This document shows, piece after piece, positions 9,681-18,124 of a stretch of DNA of 64,000 nucleotides. The stretch's first letter is position 1. Every line of letters starts with the position of its first letter. Origin of the DNA: Marinobacterium zhoushanense (GTDB taxonomy: Bacteria > Pseudomonadota > Gammaproteobacteria > Pseudomonadales > Balneatricaceae). Below the pieces are notes generated by a model. The model worked only from the letters and a program-made list of their open reading frames with translations. It searched no databases and was not told where the DNA came from. The stretch covers positions 668,585-732,584 of the forward strand of contig NZ_BMIJ01000001.1 of assembly GCF_014641945.1 (NCBI RefSeq), read 5' to 3'. Both the position numbers and the translations under genes were made by a program.

Positions 9681-11660
9681 ATGGAACACCATCTTTTTGA
9701 ACAGCTGTTGATGATTCTGGTGGGCGCGGTCGTGGCCACCACCCTGTTTCGCCGCTTCAACCTGCCACCGATCCTCGCCTACCTGAGTATTGGCGCGCTA
9801 CTCGGCCCCTATGCGCTGCAGGTGACCGATCCGCACCAGATGACGTTGATGTCGGAGCTCGGCGTGGTGTTCCTGCTGTTCATGCTGGGACTGGAGTTTT
9901 CCCTGCCGCGCATGATCGCCATGCGTAAGCTGGTATTCGGGCTCGGTTCGCTTCAGGTCATACTGACCACGCTGATCCTGATCCTGATATCGATCGGCCT
10001 GGGTATAGAGTTTCGCGGCGCCATCGTCATCGCCGGAGCCCTGGCCCTCTCCTCCACCGCCATCGTGACCCGAGAGCTGCTGCGCCTGAACCAACTCGCC
10101 GCCCCTCACGGACAGCTGTCGTTCGGCATACTGCTGTTTCAGGACCTGGCCGCTGTATTCTTCCTCATTATCGTTCCGGTTCTGGGCAGCGACGGTGGCG
10201 AAATCGACACCAATACCCTGCTGCTTTCGCTGCTTCAGGGAGCCGGTCTGCTGCTGTTACTGATGGTTTTGGGCCGCACCATCCTGCCCGCCCTGTTTAA
10301 CGAAATTGCGCGCTCCCGCTCCGACGAGATGTTCGTGCTGATGGCGTTGGTAACGGCACTGGCAGCGGCCTGGCTGACCCACGCGGCTGGACTGTCCATG
10401 GCACTGGGCGGCTTCCTCGCCGGCATGATGCTGGGGGAAAGTCACTACAAGCACCAACTGGAAGCGGATATCCGCCCCTTCCGGGATGTGTTGCTGGGCC
10501 TGTTCTTTGTCACCGTCGGGATGCAGTTGAACCTGCAGACGCTGATCGATAACTGGTACTGGGTGATCCTGCTCACGCTCGGCCTGATGCTGCTGAAAGC
10601 GGCCATCATCGCACTGGTCACCGGCCGCCTGAACCATGACTCGCGCAATGCTCTGCGCGCCGGCCTGTGTCTGTCCCAGGGCGGCGAGTTCGGCTTCGCG
10701 CTACTGGCGCTGGGTTTGAGCCACGCCATGATCGACAGCGAACTCAACGCCATGATCACCTCAACCATCATATTGAGCATGGTGTTGACCCCTGTACTTA
10801 TCCACTTCAACGGCCCCCTCTCAGCGAAACTGTTGAAACAGCCGGAAAGTTCGCCTGCTGGGGACTTTGCTCCGCCCACCCTGGAGGAGTTGAACAGTGC
10901 AACCGCACATGTGGAGAATCACGTCATCATCTGCGGCTTCGGTCGTGTCGGCCAAATCGTGGCACGTTTCCTGCGGCCCATCGGCATCCCCTATATCGCC
11001 ATCGACTCCGACCCCTTCCGCACCCATGAAGCGGCCCAGGCCGGAGAGCCGATGTACTACGGCGATGCCCGCCGCGGCGACATCCTCAAGGCGATCGGTG
11101 CCGACCGGGCACGCCTGTTGATCCTGACCGTGCCCGATCATAGCGAAAGCATGGCGGCACTGAAGCAGATCAAGCGCAACTACCCGGACCTGCCAGTACT
11201 GGTGCGCACCCAGGACGACAGCAAGCTTGAGCTGTACCAGAACGCCGGTGCCACCGAGGTGGTGCCCGAAGCGCTCGAAGGCAGCCTGATGCTGGTCTCC
11301 CACATCCTCACCCTGCTGGAGGTGCCGTCCGAGGAGATCCGTTCGCGTATCGACGCCGTGCGCTCCCAGCGCTACCAGATGCTGCACGGTTTCCTGCACG
11401 GCCAGCGCTCGCGCAAGGTGACCGATACCGGCACGCCAAACGAGCTGCGTCATCCGGTCACTCTGACCGAGGGGTGTTACGCCACCGGCCGCACGCTGGA
11501 CAGCCTGGAGCTGAAAACCGAAGTGATCAGCCTGCGCCGCGGCGATATCGAACTTGGCTCGCCGCCGGCGGAAGAGCTGCTTGAGGCAGGGGACATTCTG
11601 ATCCTGGCCGGCGAGCCGAGTCAGGTGGAAGCGGATGAGGAGCGGCTGTTCAGCGGCTGA
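9681..11660 (+). CDS. Kef/CPA2-type monovalent cation:proton antiporter with TrkA-N and TrkA-C domains
   Basis: A 659-residue inner-membrane protein. Residues 1-380 form about a dozen membrane spans of the Na+/H+ exchanger fold, with ALSSTAIVTREL and GVVFLLFMLGLEFSLP typical of Kef proteins. A Rossmann TrkA-N domain starts at about 412 (HVIICGFGRVGQIVARFLR, with the acidic IDSDP), and a TrkA-C domain ends the protein. Such proteins expel K+ against H+ and are gated by nucleotides or, in KefB/KefC, by glutathione adducts. I cannot separate KefB/C from YbaL-type members, and no KefF/G ancillary gene is adjacent. Confidence 0.9.
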   Translation: MEHHLFEQLLMILVGAVVATTLFRRFNLPPILAYLSIGALLGPYALQVTDPHQMTLMSELGVVFLLFMLGLEFSLPRMIAMRKLVFGLGSLQVILTTLILILISIGLGIEFRGAIVIAGALALSSTAIVTRELLRLNQLAAPHGQLSFGILLFQDLAAVFFLIIVPVLGSDGGEIDTNTLLLSLLQGAGLLLLLMVLGRTILPALFNEIARSRSDEMFVLMALVTALAAAWLTHAAGLSMALGGFLAGMMLGESHYKHQLEADIRPFRDVLLGLFFVTVGMQLNLQTLIDNWYWVILLTLGLMLLKAAIIALVTGRLNHDSRNALRAGLCLSQGGEFGFALLALGLSHAMIDSELNAMITSTIILSMVLTPVLIHFNGPLSAKLLKQPESSPAGDFAPPTLEELNSATAHVENHVIICGFGRVGQIVARFLRPIGIPYIAIDSDPFRTHEAAQAGEPMYYGDARRGDILKAIGADRARLLILTVPDHSESMAALKQIKRNYPDLPVLVRTQDDSKLELYQNAGATEVVPEALEGSLMLVSHILTLLEVPSEEIRSRIDAVRSQRYQMLHGFLHGQRSRKVTDTGTPNELRHPVTLTEGCYATGRTLDSLELKTEVISLRRGDIELGSPPAEELLEAGDILILAGEPSQVEADEERLFSG

Positions 11661-11732
11661 GCCCGGGCTGGTAGAATACCCCCTCGCCGCTACCCCCTCG
11701 ACAAGAGCCCTCGATACCAACGCGCAGGAGAG

Positions 11733-12794
11733 ATGATGAGCACCAGCACCCCGCAACCCACCTTGATCCAGGTCCTGCGCGAGGCCGGTGCCGCCTTCCG
11801 TCTGTTCGATATGGGGCGCCGGGTCAGCAAGCTGAGCGCTGACAACTTCGAGCGCCTTGAACAGGCCCAGATCCCCTATCCCTCGCCCTTTCTCCAGCAC
11901 GCCTGGATCGGCGTGCTGATCTGGCACCCCAAGCAGCGGGAACAGAACGCGATCTGGTTTCTGAAACTGCCGCTGGATGAACAGGGTTACCTGGTTCAGG
12001 CGGCCCGCGACGACCTGGTGCATCGACTGCTGCAGAACGCGGTCAACGCCCGTCAGGGCGCGCTGGAGGAGGATGCGCTGAAGGATAACCCCTTCGCGTT
12101 CAAACCTGATCAGGAGAAGATGGCGATCTTCCACGCGCTGGCCGCCCAGGCCACCGGCGCACAGGCATCGGGTTATTTCGAAACGGCGCAGGAGTATATC
12201 AACGGCGAGTTGCCGCTGGAGCGCTGGACCGATCTCGCCCTGCAGGGACTGGCTGACCTGGTGGTGCGGCTTGATGACAAAAGCATTGCCGCCGCGCTGG
12301 CCCGTCGCATACCGGAGTTGCCGCTACCGGCGCTGGCGTCGATAGCGACGCTGCTGGAGCACGCTGTCCCGCCGACGGCCGTACGTGACGCCCTGGCCGC
12401 ACGCCTGGAGCGGCTGCTGCCGAGCAGTGACACCGACCCGCTTCTGGTGGCCGCACTGATCCGTGGCCTGTCCAATATTCAGGACGAGACCTTCAAGCAG
12501 CAGCAGGTGCTGAACGTACTACAGTCGCCACACGCACTGGAGCCGGAGGTGATTGTCGCCATCGCCAGCCGCTGCACCCTGGCGCTGCAGGCACCTGAGG
12601 TATTACTGATCTTCCTTGAACGGTTGGCGGCAGGCAAGGCGGGCCAGGCGGGATTCAGCCGGGTGCTGGCGGATCTGATGTTCATGCCCGCCCTGCGCGC
12701 CCTGATCATGCACGCGTTTCGCAACCCGGCGCGCAGTGACGCCTTATCCAGCGCCATTGGTCAGATGTTCGGCCAATCGTTCGCCGGTCACTAA
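11733..12794 (+). CDS. DUF3549 family protein
   Basis: A 353-residue soluble protein of unknown function. The N-terminal pattern (FRLFDMGRRVSKLS, PYPSPFLQHAWIGVLIWHP, IWFLKLPLDEQGYLVQAARD) is characteristic of DUF3549. The C-terminal half is rich in alpha-helical leucine and alanine repeats that look HEAT-like. ATG codons at 11733 and 11736 both follow an AGGAGA site; the first is used. The gene stands alone between the antiporter and the convergent replication-type pair. Confidence 0.85.
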   Translation: MMSTSTPQPTLIQVLREAGAAFRLFDMGRRVSKLSADNFERLEQAQIPYPSPFLQHAWIGVLIWHPKQREQNAIWFLKLPLDEQGYLVQAARDDLVHRLLQNAVNARQGALEEDALKDNPFAFKPDQEKMAIFHALAAQATGAQASGYFETAQEYINGELPLERWTDLALQGLADLVVRLDDKSIAAALARRIPELPLPALASIATLLEHAVPPTAVRDALAARLERLLPSSDTDPLLVAALIRGLSNIQDETFKQQQVLNVLQSPHALEPEVIVAIASRCTLALQAPEVLLIFLERLAAGKAGQAGFSRVLADLMFMPALRALIMHAFRNPARSDALSSAIGQMFGQSFAGH

Positions 12795-12807
12795 GTAAGA
12801 GAACGCG

Positions 12808-13629
12808 CTATCGGTTGACGATGGCGCCGGCCTGATCGGGCAGTTCGATCTGCAACCCTTTCGCGTCGAGCTGTGCCTGGGCCTGCTGCTTCATGCGCTC
12901 GCGGGTGGCGCTGCCCTTGGGCAGGGTCAGGTAATAGAGTAACGAGCAGGCGAACTCCGGCTCCAGGCCCTGCTCTTCGGCAAACGCGAGCATATACCGG
13001 GCCACCGTACTGTCCTGCTTGTTCTCGATCGCCGGCACCACCGGCAGCTCCAGCTCTTCACCCTCGCGCACCCGCCGACAGAGCACTTCGTACTGGTAGC
13101 GAAAACGGGGCAGCACTTCGGCCTCATCCTCGCTACGCAGCTCGAACCAGCCGGTATTGCGCCCGGCCAGGTAGACCGCCGGATGACTCCAGCGATGTCG
13201 GCGCGGATGCGCGGCATGCATGCAGGCTTCGATGTAGGCATCGCGGGTGACCGGCAAGCCGAAATCACCGCCGATATCGCGCAGGATTGCCAGAAACTCG
13301 GAGATGGTGGGCATCCAGGCCAGTGTCTCCTTGCAGCGATTGACCGCCGCCACCAGCTCACCCTCGCCGTAACCGCGCAGGCTCAGCGCCCATTCACGCT
13401 TGGCGATACGGATCTCATCCTCGGTTTCGAAGCAGCTTTTGAACTTATGGCCGTAGATCGCCATAAACCGGGCGAAGATCATATTGACCAGCGCCTTGGT
13501 TTCGACCGTGATCGTTTGCGCCTGAGCCCGCGGCTCAGCGTCCTGATTACCAGTCGGTGTCCTTGATGTCCATGATCGCTGCGGTAACCCGTTTGCGTTT
13601 TTCCCGAGAATCTGGTCGGGTGTTTTCAT
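12808..13629 (-). CDS. Lambda replication protein P-like protein, candidate DnaB helicase loader
   Basis: A 273-residue protein whose middle (about 40-150: ALVNMIFARFMAIYGHKFKSCF, then the IRIAKREWALSLRGYGEGEL and WMPTISEFL region) follows the pattern of phage lambda P-type replication proteins, which bind DnaB and load it on DNA. The frame overlaps the end of the upstream DnaT-like gene by 83 bases in another frame, a long overlap; a later start at 13482 (MIFARF) would remove it but lose N-terminal residues that look natural. No prophage genes are near, so it appears to be a host gene. The family assignment is by pattern only. Confidence 0.6.
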   Translation of the reverse strand: MKTPDQILGKNANGLPQRSWTSRTPTGNQDAEPRAQAQTITVETKALVNMIFARFMAIYGHKFKSCFETEDEIRIAKREWALSLRGYGEGELVAAVNRCKETLAWMPTISEFLAILRDIGGDFGLPVTRDAYIEACMHAAHPRRHRWSHPAVYLAGRNTGWFELRSEDEAEVLPRFRYQYEVLCRRVREGEELELPVVPAIENKQDSTVARYMLAFAEEQGLEPEFACSLLYYLTLPKGSATRERMKQQAQAQLDAKGLQIELPDQAGAIVNR

Positions 13630-14449
13630 GGCTGCCGGCCCCCGTTAGTGAAGAGTCACGCTCCTGCTGATAGCGCTTGTCGCGTGCATCCTGTGTCTGT
13701 TTCTTAACCCACTCGCGCTTGACCCAGGCGAGGAACTTCTGATCCCAGTTGCTCTCCTTGCGATCCTTGTCGAGGAAATAGAGCACGAACTCGTCGATAC
13801 AGCCGTCGGCGAACTCGGCCGGGATCGCGTAGCGTGGCAACAGCTGATGAAACAGCTCGGAGGGTTGCCAGCCGATAAACATCGCCTGCAGCTTCTGGTT
13901 GCGCTGTTCCGCCTGCTCGAATATCTCCTCCAGCTCATCCTTGTGCCGGCGCCAGCCGATGCTGCCGCCAAAGGTCGGCGCCGGCCCCCGACGCTGAGCC
14001 AGATTGGCCTGGCGAACCGGACGCGGTGCCGGTGGCGGCTCATCGACAACGGGCAAACGGCGTACCGGCTCCGCCGGCGCAGATGTGCGCTGCGGCGCAG
14101 TTTCAGCTGCCGCTGCTCGTAACGCTGGCGCTTCAGCCGCAACAGGCGCCGGCTTGGGCGCAGGCATCCTCAGGCGCAGGTTCCCGGCACTGCCCCAGGT
14201 AATCTCAACCATCTGCTGCGCGACCAGCGCCTCACTGAGTTCACGCAGGCGCACCTCGTCCCAGAACGGCGCCAAGGCCAACCACTGAGCACGCGAGAGC
14301 AGCAGCTCCGAACGTCCACGTTCATCGGTCATGCCACTGCGCTCTACCGCCTCATGGTAGAGGCCAAGTAGCAGTGCGGGCTCCACCCCGATGCGGCATG
14401 CAAGCGAGGGGTAGATCAGCAGCGGCTTTTCCGGGAAGGTGAAGCTCAT
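13547..14449 (-). CDS. DnaT-like primosomal protein
   Basis: A 300-residue protein in three parts: an N-terminal region (1-100) that resembles a winged-helix replication domain (SLACRIGVEPALLLGLYHEAVER), a proline- and alanine-rich linker (about 100-170), and a C-terminal DnaT-type single-strand-binding domain (about 185-260) with WQPSELFHQLLPRYAIP, CIDEFVLYFLDKDR and NWDQKFLAWVKREW. DnaT works in PriA-dependent replication restart in E. coli, where it is encoded with the loader dnaC. Here the overlapping downstream gene is a lambda-P-like protein, so the pair may take the DnaT-DnaC role. The linker is longer than in E. coli DnaT (179 residues in total). Confidence 0.75.
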   Translation of the reverse strand: MSFTFPEKPLLIYPSLACRIGVEPALLLGLYHEAVERSGMTDERGRSELLLSRAQWLALAPFWDEVRLRELSEALVAQQMVEITWGSAGNLRLRMPAPKPAPVAAEAPALRAAAAETAPQRTSAPAEPVRRLPVVDEPPPAPRPVRQANLAQRRGPAPTFGGSIGWRRHKDELEEIFEQAEQRNQKLQAMFIGWQPSELFHQLLPRYAIPAEFADGCIDEFVLYFLDKDRKESNWDQKFLAWVKREWVKKQTQDARDKRYQQERDSSLTGAGSHENTRPDSREKRKRVTAAIMDIKDTDW

Positions 14450-14520
14450 GGGCTTAGCGGACTCTCTTATTGGGTTTACAGCATCTCATACTAGCGTACC
14501 GGCGCGGATACCGATATCGA

Positions 14521-15375
14521 TCAGGCAAAGACCACGGTCTTGTTGCCGTGCACCAGCACCCGGTCCTCCAGGTGCCAGCGCAGCCCACGCGCCAGCGCGA
14601 GCTTCTCCACATCACGCCCCAGGCGTACCATCTCCTCCGGCAGGTGACGATGACTGACGCGGGTCACCTCCTGATCGATGATCGGTCCGGCGTCCAGTTC
14701 CGGCGTGACATAGTGACAGGTCGCGCCGATCAGCTTGACGCCGCGGTCGTAAGCCTGGTGATAGGGCCGCGCACCCGCAAACGAGGGCAGGAAGCTGTGA
14801 TGAATATTGATGATGCGATGGGTGTAACGATCGCACACTTCAGTGGGCAGAATCTGCATATAACGCGCCAGCACCACGGTATCGGCATCATGCTCACGAA
14901 TCAGTTCATCGACACGCTGAAAATGGGGCTGTTTGTCAGCAGGATCCACCGGTACGCAGTAGTAGGGAATGCCATGCCACTCCACCATTGAGCGCAGATC
15001 CTCATGGTTGGAGATCACGCAGGGGATCTCGCAGAACAGCTCATTGCTGTGGTAGCGGTAGAGCAGATCGGCCAGACAGTGCGACTCCCGGCTGGCCATC
15101 AGAATCACCCGCTTCGGCTGTGTCGAGTCGGTGATATCCCACTCCATCGCAAAGGAGCTGGCGATCGGAGTGAAGGCTTCGCGCAGGCGCTCCAGGGAAA
15201 ACGGCAGCGACGCCGCATTGATCTCCACCCGCATGAAAAAATAGCCGCTGATCGGGTCGGAGTGCTGGTTGGCGTCGGTGATCGAGCCGCCGTGGCTGGA
15301 GATGAAATTACTGACCATCGAGACGATGCCGACACGGTCCGGGCAAGAGAGAACCAAACGGTAACTACGTTCCAT
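14521..15375 (-). CDS. purU: Formyltetrahydrofolate deformylase
   Basis: Hydrolyses 10-formyltetrahydrofolate to formate and tetrahydrofolate, balancing one-carbon pools. The 284-residue protein has an N-terminal ACT domain (YRLVLSCPDRVGIVSMVSNFI, about 5-80) and a formyltransferase-type catalytic domain from about 88 (VILMASRESHCLADLL), with the catalytic IINIHHSFLPSFAGARPYHQA block and a later aspartate in TPELDAGPIIDQ. Length is normal. It is transcribed divergently from the phosphorylase gene at 15531. Confidence 0.96.
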   Translation of the reverse strand: MERSYRLVLSCPDRVGIVSMVSNFISSHGGSITDANQHSDPISGYFFMRVEINAASLPFSLERLREAFTPIASSFAMEWDITDSTQPKRVILMASRESHCLADLLYRYHSNELFCEIPCVISNHEDLRSMVEWHGIPYYCVPVDPADKQPHFQRVDELIREHDADTVVLARYMQILPTEVCDRYTHRIINIHHSFLPSFAGARPYHQAYDRGVKLIGATCHYVTPELDAGPIIDQEVTRVSHRHLPEEMVRLGRDVEKLALARGLRWHLEDRVLVHGNKTVVFA

Positions 15376-15530
15376 GAAGAGCGATCCTGCGCTGGCTGAT
15401 AACGAAAGAGCGACATTCTATCAGCCCAGGGTCCACTCAGGGAGCCCAAGGCTGCATCAGCTCATACTCGTCAGGCATCCTTTGGGTTACTATCAGAGAA
15501 AATATAACAACGGCCGAGGATCTGTCCGCG

Positions 15531-17063
15531 ATGAGTTTCACGCCGGAGAAGATGGCGCCCCTGAAAGCCCGCCGTCTCGGAATCAACACCCACCACGAAC
15601 CCACGCTGTATCTGCGCGAGGACAGCCCGGTCTGCCGCTCCGAAGGGTTCGAGAGCCTGTCCAGGATCACCGTCAACTGCCAGGACCGGCATATCATCGC
15701 CTCGCTGAACATCGTCTGCTCCGATCTGCTCGAGCCGGATCAGGCCGGCTTCTCCGAATCCGCCTGGCAACGGCTTGAGCTCAAGCCTAATGCCGAGATC
15801 TGGCTCTCCCACCCGCGGCCGGTACAATCGCTCTCCTATGTTCGCGCCAAGGTATATGGACACGAACTGGATGAACTGCAGCTGCAGAGCATCATCAATG
15901 ACATCGTTGAGGGGCGCTACGCCGATGTGCACCTGGCCGCGTTCATCACCGCCTGTGGCGACGATGCCCTCAGCGATCACGAGATCACCGCCCTGACCGA
16001 AGCGATGGTCAAGGCCGGCAGCCGCATCGACTGGGGTCTGGAGCAGGTGATCGACAAACACTGCGTTGGTGGCCTGCCCGGCAACCGAACAACCCCTATC
16101 GTGGTATCGATCCTGACCGCCTGCGGTCTGGTGGTACCCAAGACCTCATCGCGCGCCATCACCTCCCCTGCCGGCACCGCCGACACCATGGAAACCCTGA
16201 CCAACGTCAGCCTGACGCTGGAGCAGATGCGCGAGGTGGTCAACCGGGAACACGGCTGCCTGGCCTGGGGCGGCTCGGTGCGCCTGAGCCCGGCCGACGA
16301 TCTGCTGATCCAGGTGGAACGGGCGCTGGACATCGACAGCGAGGGGCAGCTGATCGCCTCCGTGCTGTCCAAAAAACTGGCCGCCGGTGCAACCCATGTC
16401 CTGATCGACATTCCGGTCGGCCCCACGGCCAAGGTGCGCAGCCAGGAAGCAGCGGAGAGACTGTCCCGCAGCTTTAAAGCCGTTGCCAACAACCTGGGAC
16501 TGAAGCTCGAGGTGCTGCTCACCGATGGCGGCCAACCGGTTGGTCGCGGTATCGGTCCGGCACTGGAGGCGCGCGATATTCTGGCGGTATTGAAAAACAA
16601 GCCCGATGCACCTGCCGACCTGCTGGAGCGCTCGAGCCTGATCGCGGGCGCCATGCTGGAGATGGTCGGCGCAGAAGAACCCGGTCAGGGCCAGAACCGC
16701 GCCCTGGAGGTGATCCACTCCGGCGAAGCCTGGGATAGGTTCCGTCGCATCTGCGAAGCCCAGGGCGGGCTGAAAACTCCGCCGGTCGCCCCCTATCGCT
16801 ATGCATTGGTAGCGCCGCAAGCCTGCGAAGTACTGGGTGTGGATAACCGGCAACTGGCCAAGATCGCCAAGCTGGCCGGCGCTCCCGCCGACCCGGCAGC
16901 CGGTATCGAGCTGCACGTCAAGATCGGTGACCGCGTGGAGCAGTACCAGCCACTGCTGACCATCCACGCCGAAAACGCCGGCGAGCTCAATTATGCCGTC
17001 GACTACCTGACCGATCACCAACTGGTCCTGTCACTGAGCTGCAACGGCAAGGAGAGCCTCTGA
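15531..17063 (+). CDS. AMP phosphorylase / thymidine phosphorylase 2-type enzyme
   Basis: A 510-residue member of the nucleoside phosphorylase II family. The core has KHCVGGLPGNRTTPIVVSI, TSSRAITSPAGTADTMET, CLAWGGSVRLSPADD and VLTDGGQPVGRGIGP. Unlike E. coli DeoA (440 residues) it has about 95 extra N-terminal residues, the arrangement of archaeal AMP phosphorylases and of the bacterial 'thymidine phosphorylase 2' group. Archaeal members release adenine from AMP and yield ribose 1,5-bisphosphate; the true substrate here is not known. The stop overlaps the start of the PRPP-synthetase-like gene (TGATG), which ties the function to ribose phosphates. Confidence 0.85.
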   Translation: MSFTPEKMAPLKARRLGINTHHEPTLYLREDSPVCRSEGFESLSRITVNCQDRHIIASLNIVCSDLLEPDQAGFSESAWQRLELKPNAEIWLSHPRPVQSLSYVRAKVYGHELDELQLQSIINDIVEGRYADVHLAAFITACGDDALSDHEITALTEAMVKAGSRIDWGLEQVIDKHCVGGLPGNRTTPIVVSILTACGLVVPKTSSRAITSPAGTADTMETLTNVSLTLEQMREVVNREHGCLAWGGSVRLSPADDLLIQVERALDIDSEGQLIASVLSKKLAAGATHVLIDIPVGPTAKVRSQEAAERLSRSFKAVANNLGLKLEVLLTDGGQPVGRGIGPALEARDILAVLKNKPDAPADLLERSSLIAGAMLEMVGAEEPGQGQNRALEVIHSGEAWDRFRRICEAQGGLKTPPVAPYRYALVAPQACEVLGVDNRQLAKIAKLAGAPADPAAGIELHVKIGDRVEQYQPLLTIHAENAGELNYAVDYLTDHQLVLSLSCNGKESL

Positions 17064-17953
17064 TGCAACCCATTCTGTTTAACCTGGATTCCGATCCCGA
17101 CCTGTCCTCTCGCCTGCGCAGCGCACTGGGGGCAGAACTCGGCGAGCTTGAGCAACGTCACTTCCCCGATGGCGAGAGCTACCTGCGGGTACACAGCGAG
17201 GTCGGCGCACGCGATTGCCTGGTGCTATGCAACCTGTATCAACCCGACACCAAGCTGGTGCGCCTGCTGTTTCTGGCCGATACCCTGCGCGATCTCGGCG
17301 CCCGCCGCATCGGCCTGATCACCCCCTATCTGCCCTATATGCGCCAGGATAAACGCTTCCAGCCGGGCGAGTGCGTCAGCTCGCGTCCCTTCGCCCGCCT
17401 GCTTTCGGACGCGTTCGACCTACTGGTGACCACCGACCCTCATCTGCACCGTTACACCTCGCTCGACGAGATCTATACCCTTAAAAGTCGGGTCGTTCAC
17501 GCGGCGCCGATGATCGCTCAGTGGATCAAGCAACATATCGAGCAACCGCTGCTGATCGGCCCCGACAGTGAAAGCGAGCAGTGGGTCTCAGAGGTAGCCG
17601 CCTTGGCCGAGGCGCCGTTCCAGGTACTGAACAAGGAGCGGCATGGCGACTATGACGTCAGCGTATCCCTGCCGGAAGTGGAGCGTTGGCAACACCACAC
17701 CCCGGTACTGGTCGACGATATCATCTCCAGCGGCCGAACCATGCTGGAAACACTCGAGCACCTGGCGGCACTGGGCATGCCAAGGGCGACCATTATCGCC
17801 GTACACGGGCTGTTTGCCGGCGACGCCTGGCAGCGTTTGCAGGCAGCGGCCGACGTAGTCACCTGCGAAGCGGTGCGCCACTCAAGCAACGCCATCAGCC
17901 TTTCGGCAGCACTGGCCACAGCCATGGCGGAACTCCTATCGGAAACCGATTGA
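17063..17953 (+). CDS. Ribose-phosphate pyrophosphokinase-like protein
   Basis: A 296-residue PRPP synthetase homologue, somewhat shorter than the housekeeping enzyme (about 315). It keeps the FPDGESYLRV block, the PYLPYMRQDKRF ATP/flexible-loop region, TTDPHLHRY with the metal histidines, and the PRPP-loop PVLVDDIISSGRTMLET. The first residues and dimer regions differ from classic Prs, so it is probably a paralogue. It begins within the stop codon of the phosphorylase gene, which implies coupled translation and a linked role in ribose-phosphate or nucleotide salvage. No known reaction joins these two enzymes directly in E. coli. Confidence 0.85.
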   Translation: MQPILFNLDSDPDLSSRLRSALGAELGELEQRHFPDGESYLRVHSEVGARDCLVLCNLYQPDTKLVRLLFLADTLRDLGARRIGLITPYLPYMRQDKRFQPGECVSSRPFARLLSDAFDLLVTTDPHLHRYTSLDEIYTLKSRVVHAAPMIAQWIKQHIEQPLLIGPDSESEQWVSEVAALAEAPFQVLNKERHGDYDVSVSLPEVERWQHHTPVLVDDIISSGRTMLETLEHLAALGMPRATIIAVHGLFAGDAWQRLQAAADVVTCEAVRHSSNAISLSAALATAMAELLSETD

Positions 17954-17986
17954 TGCAGGACTGAAATAGCATTGATGCAGCCTCAA

Positions 17987-18020
17987 AGTGAAAAGGACAC
18001 ACACAAGATAAACGCTGTTA
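17987..18020 (+). repeat. Upstream copy of a 34-base direct repeat, degenerate image of the nfsA start region
   Basis: AGTGAAAAGGA, CACAAGAT-type and AACGCTGTTA segments match 18091-18124 with five mismatches over 34 bases, 104 bases apart. In this copy the ATG of nfsA is ATA. Both copies are also preceded by GCCTCA. It looks like a duplicated and decayed translation start. Confidence 0.7.
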
Positions 18021-18031
18021 ATAGCGTTTAT
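18008..18031. promoter_or_regulatory. 24-bp palindrome upstream of nfsA, candidate operator
   Basis: ATAAACGCT, six bases GTTAAT, AGCGTTTAT: nine-base perfect arms, overlapping the degenerate repeat and lying 81 bases before the nfsA start. The size and symmetry suit a dimeric repressor, but no regulator gene is adjacent, and a small RNA hairpin is possible. Confidence 0.5.
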
Positions 18032-18090
18032 ACAGCCTATGCATTGGCCGTGAACGTATTAAGCTGGCACCATTGAGGGCCTCACGATAC

Positions 18091-18124
18091 AGTGAAAAGG
18101 ATATACCCAAGATGAACGCCGTTA
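18091..18124 (+). repeat. Second copy of the direct repeat, carrying the nfsA ribosome-binding site and start
   Basis: Contains AAAAGGA at 18094-18100 and the nfsA ATG at 18112. It pairs with the copy at 17987-18020 (29 of 34 bases identical). Confidence 0.7.

Noticed and set aside
10821..12134. Long open frame on the minus strand opposite the antiporter
   Set aside because: It is a mirror of the GC-rich third-position bias of the real plus-strand gene, with no ribosome-binding site or recognisable domain.
12808..14449. Prophage remnant
   Set aside because: The lambda-P-like and DnaT-like genes are the only phage-type signal; there is no integrase, repressor, structural gene or att site, and flanking genes are housekeeping.
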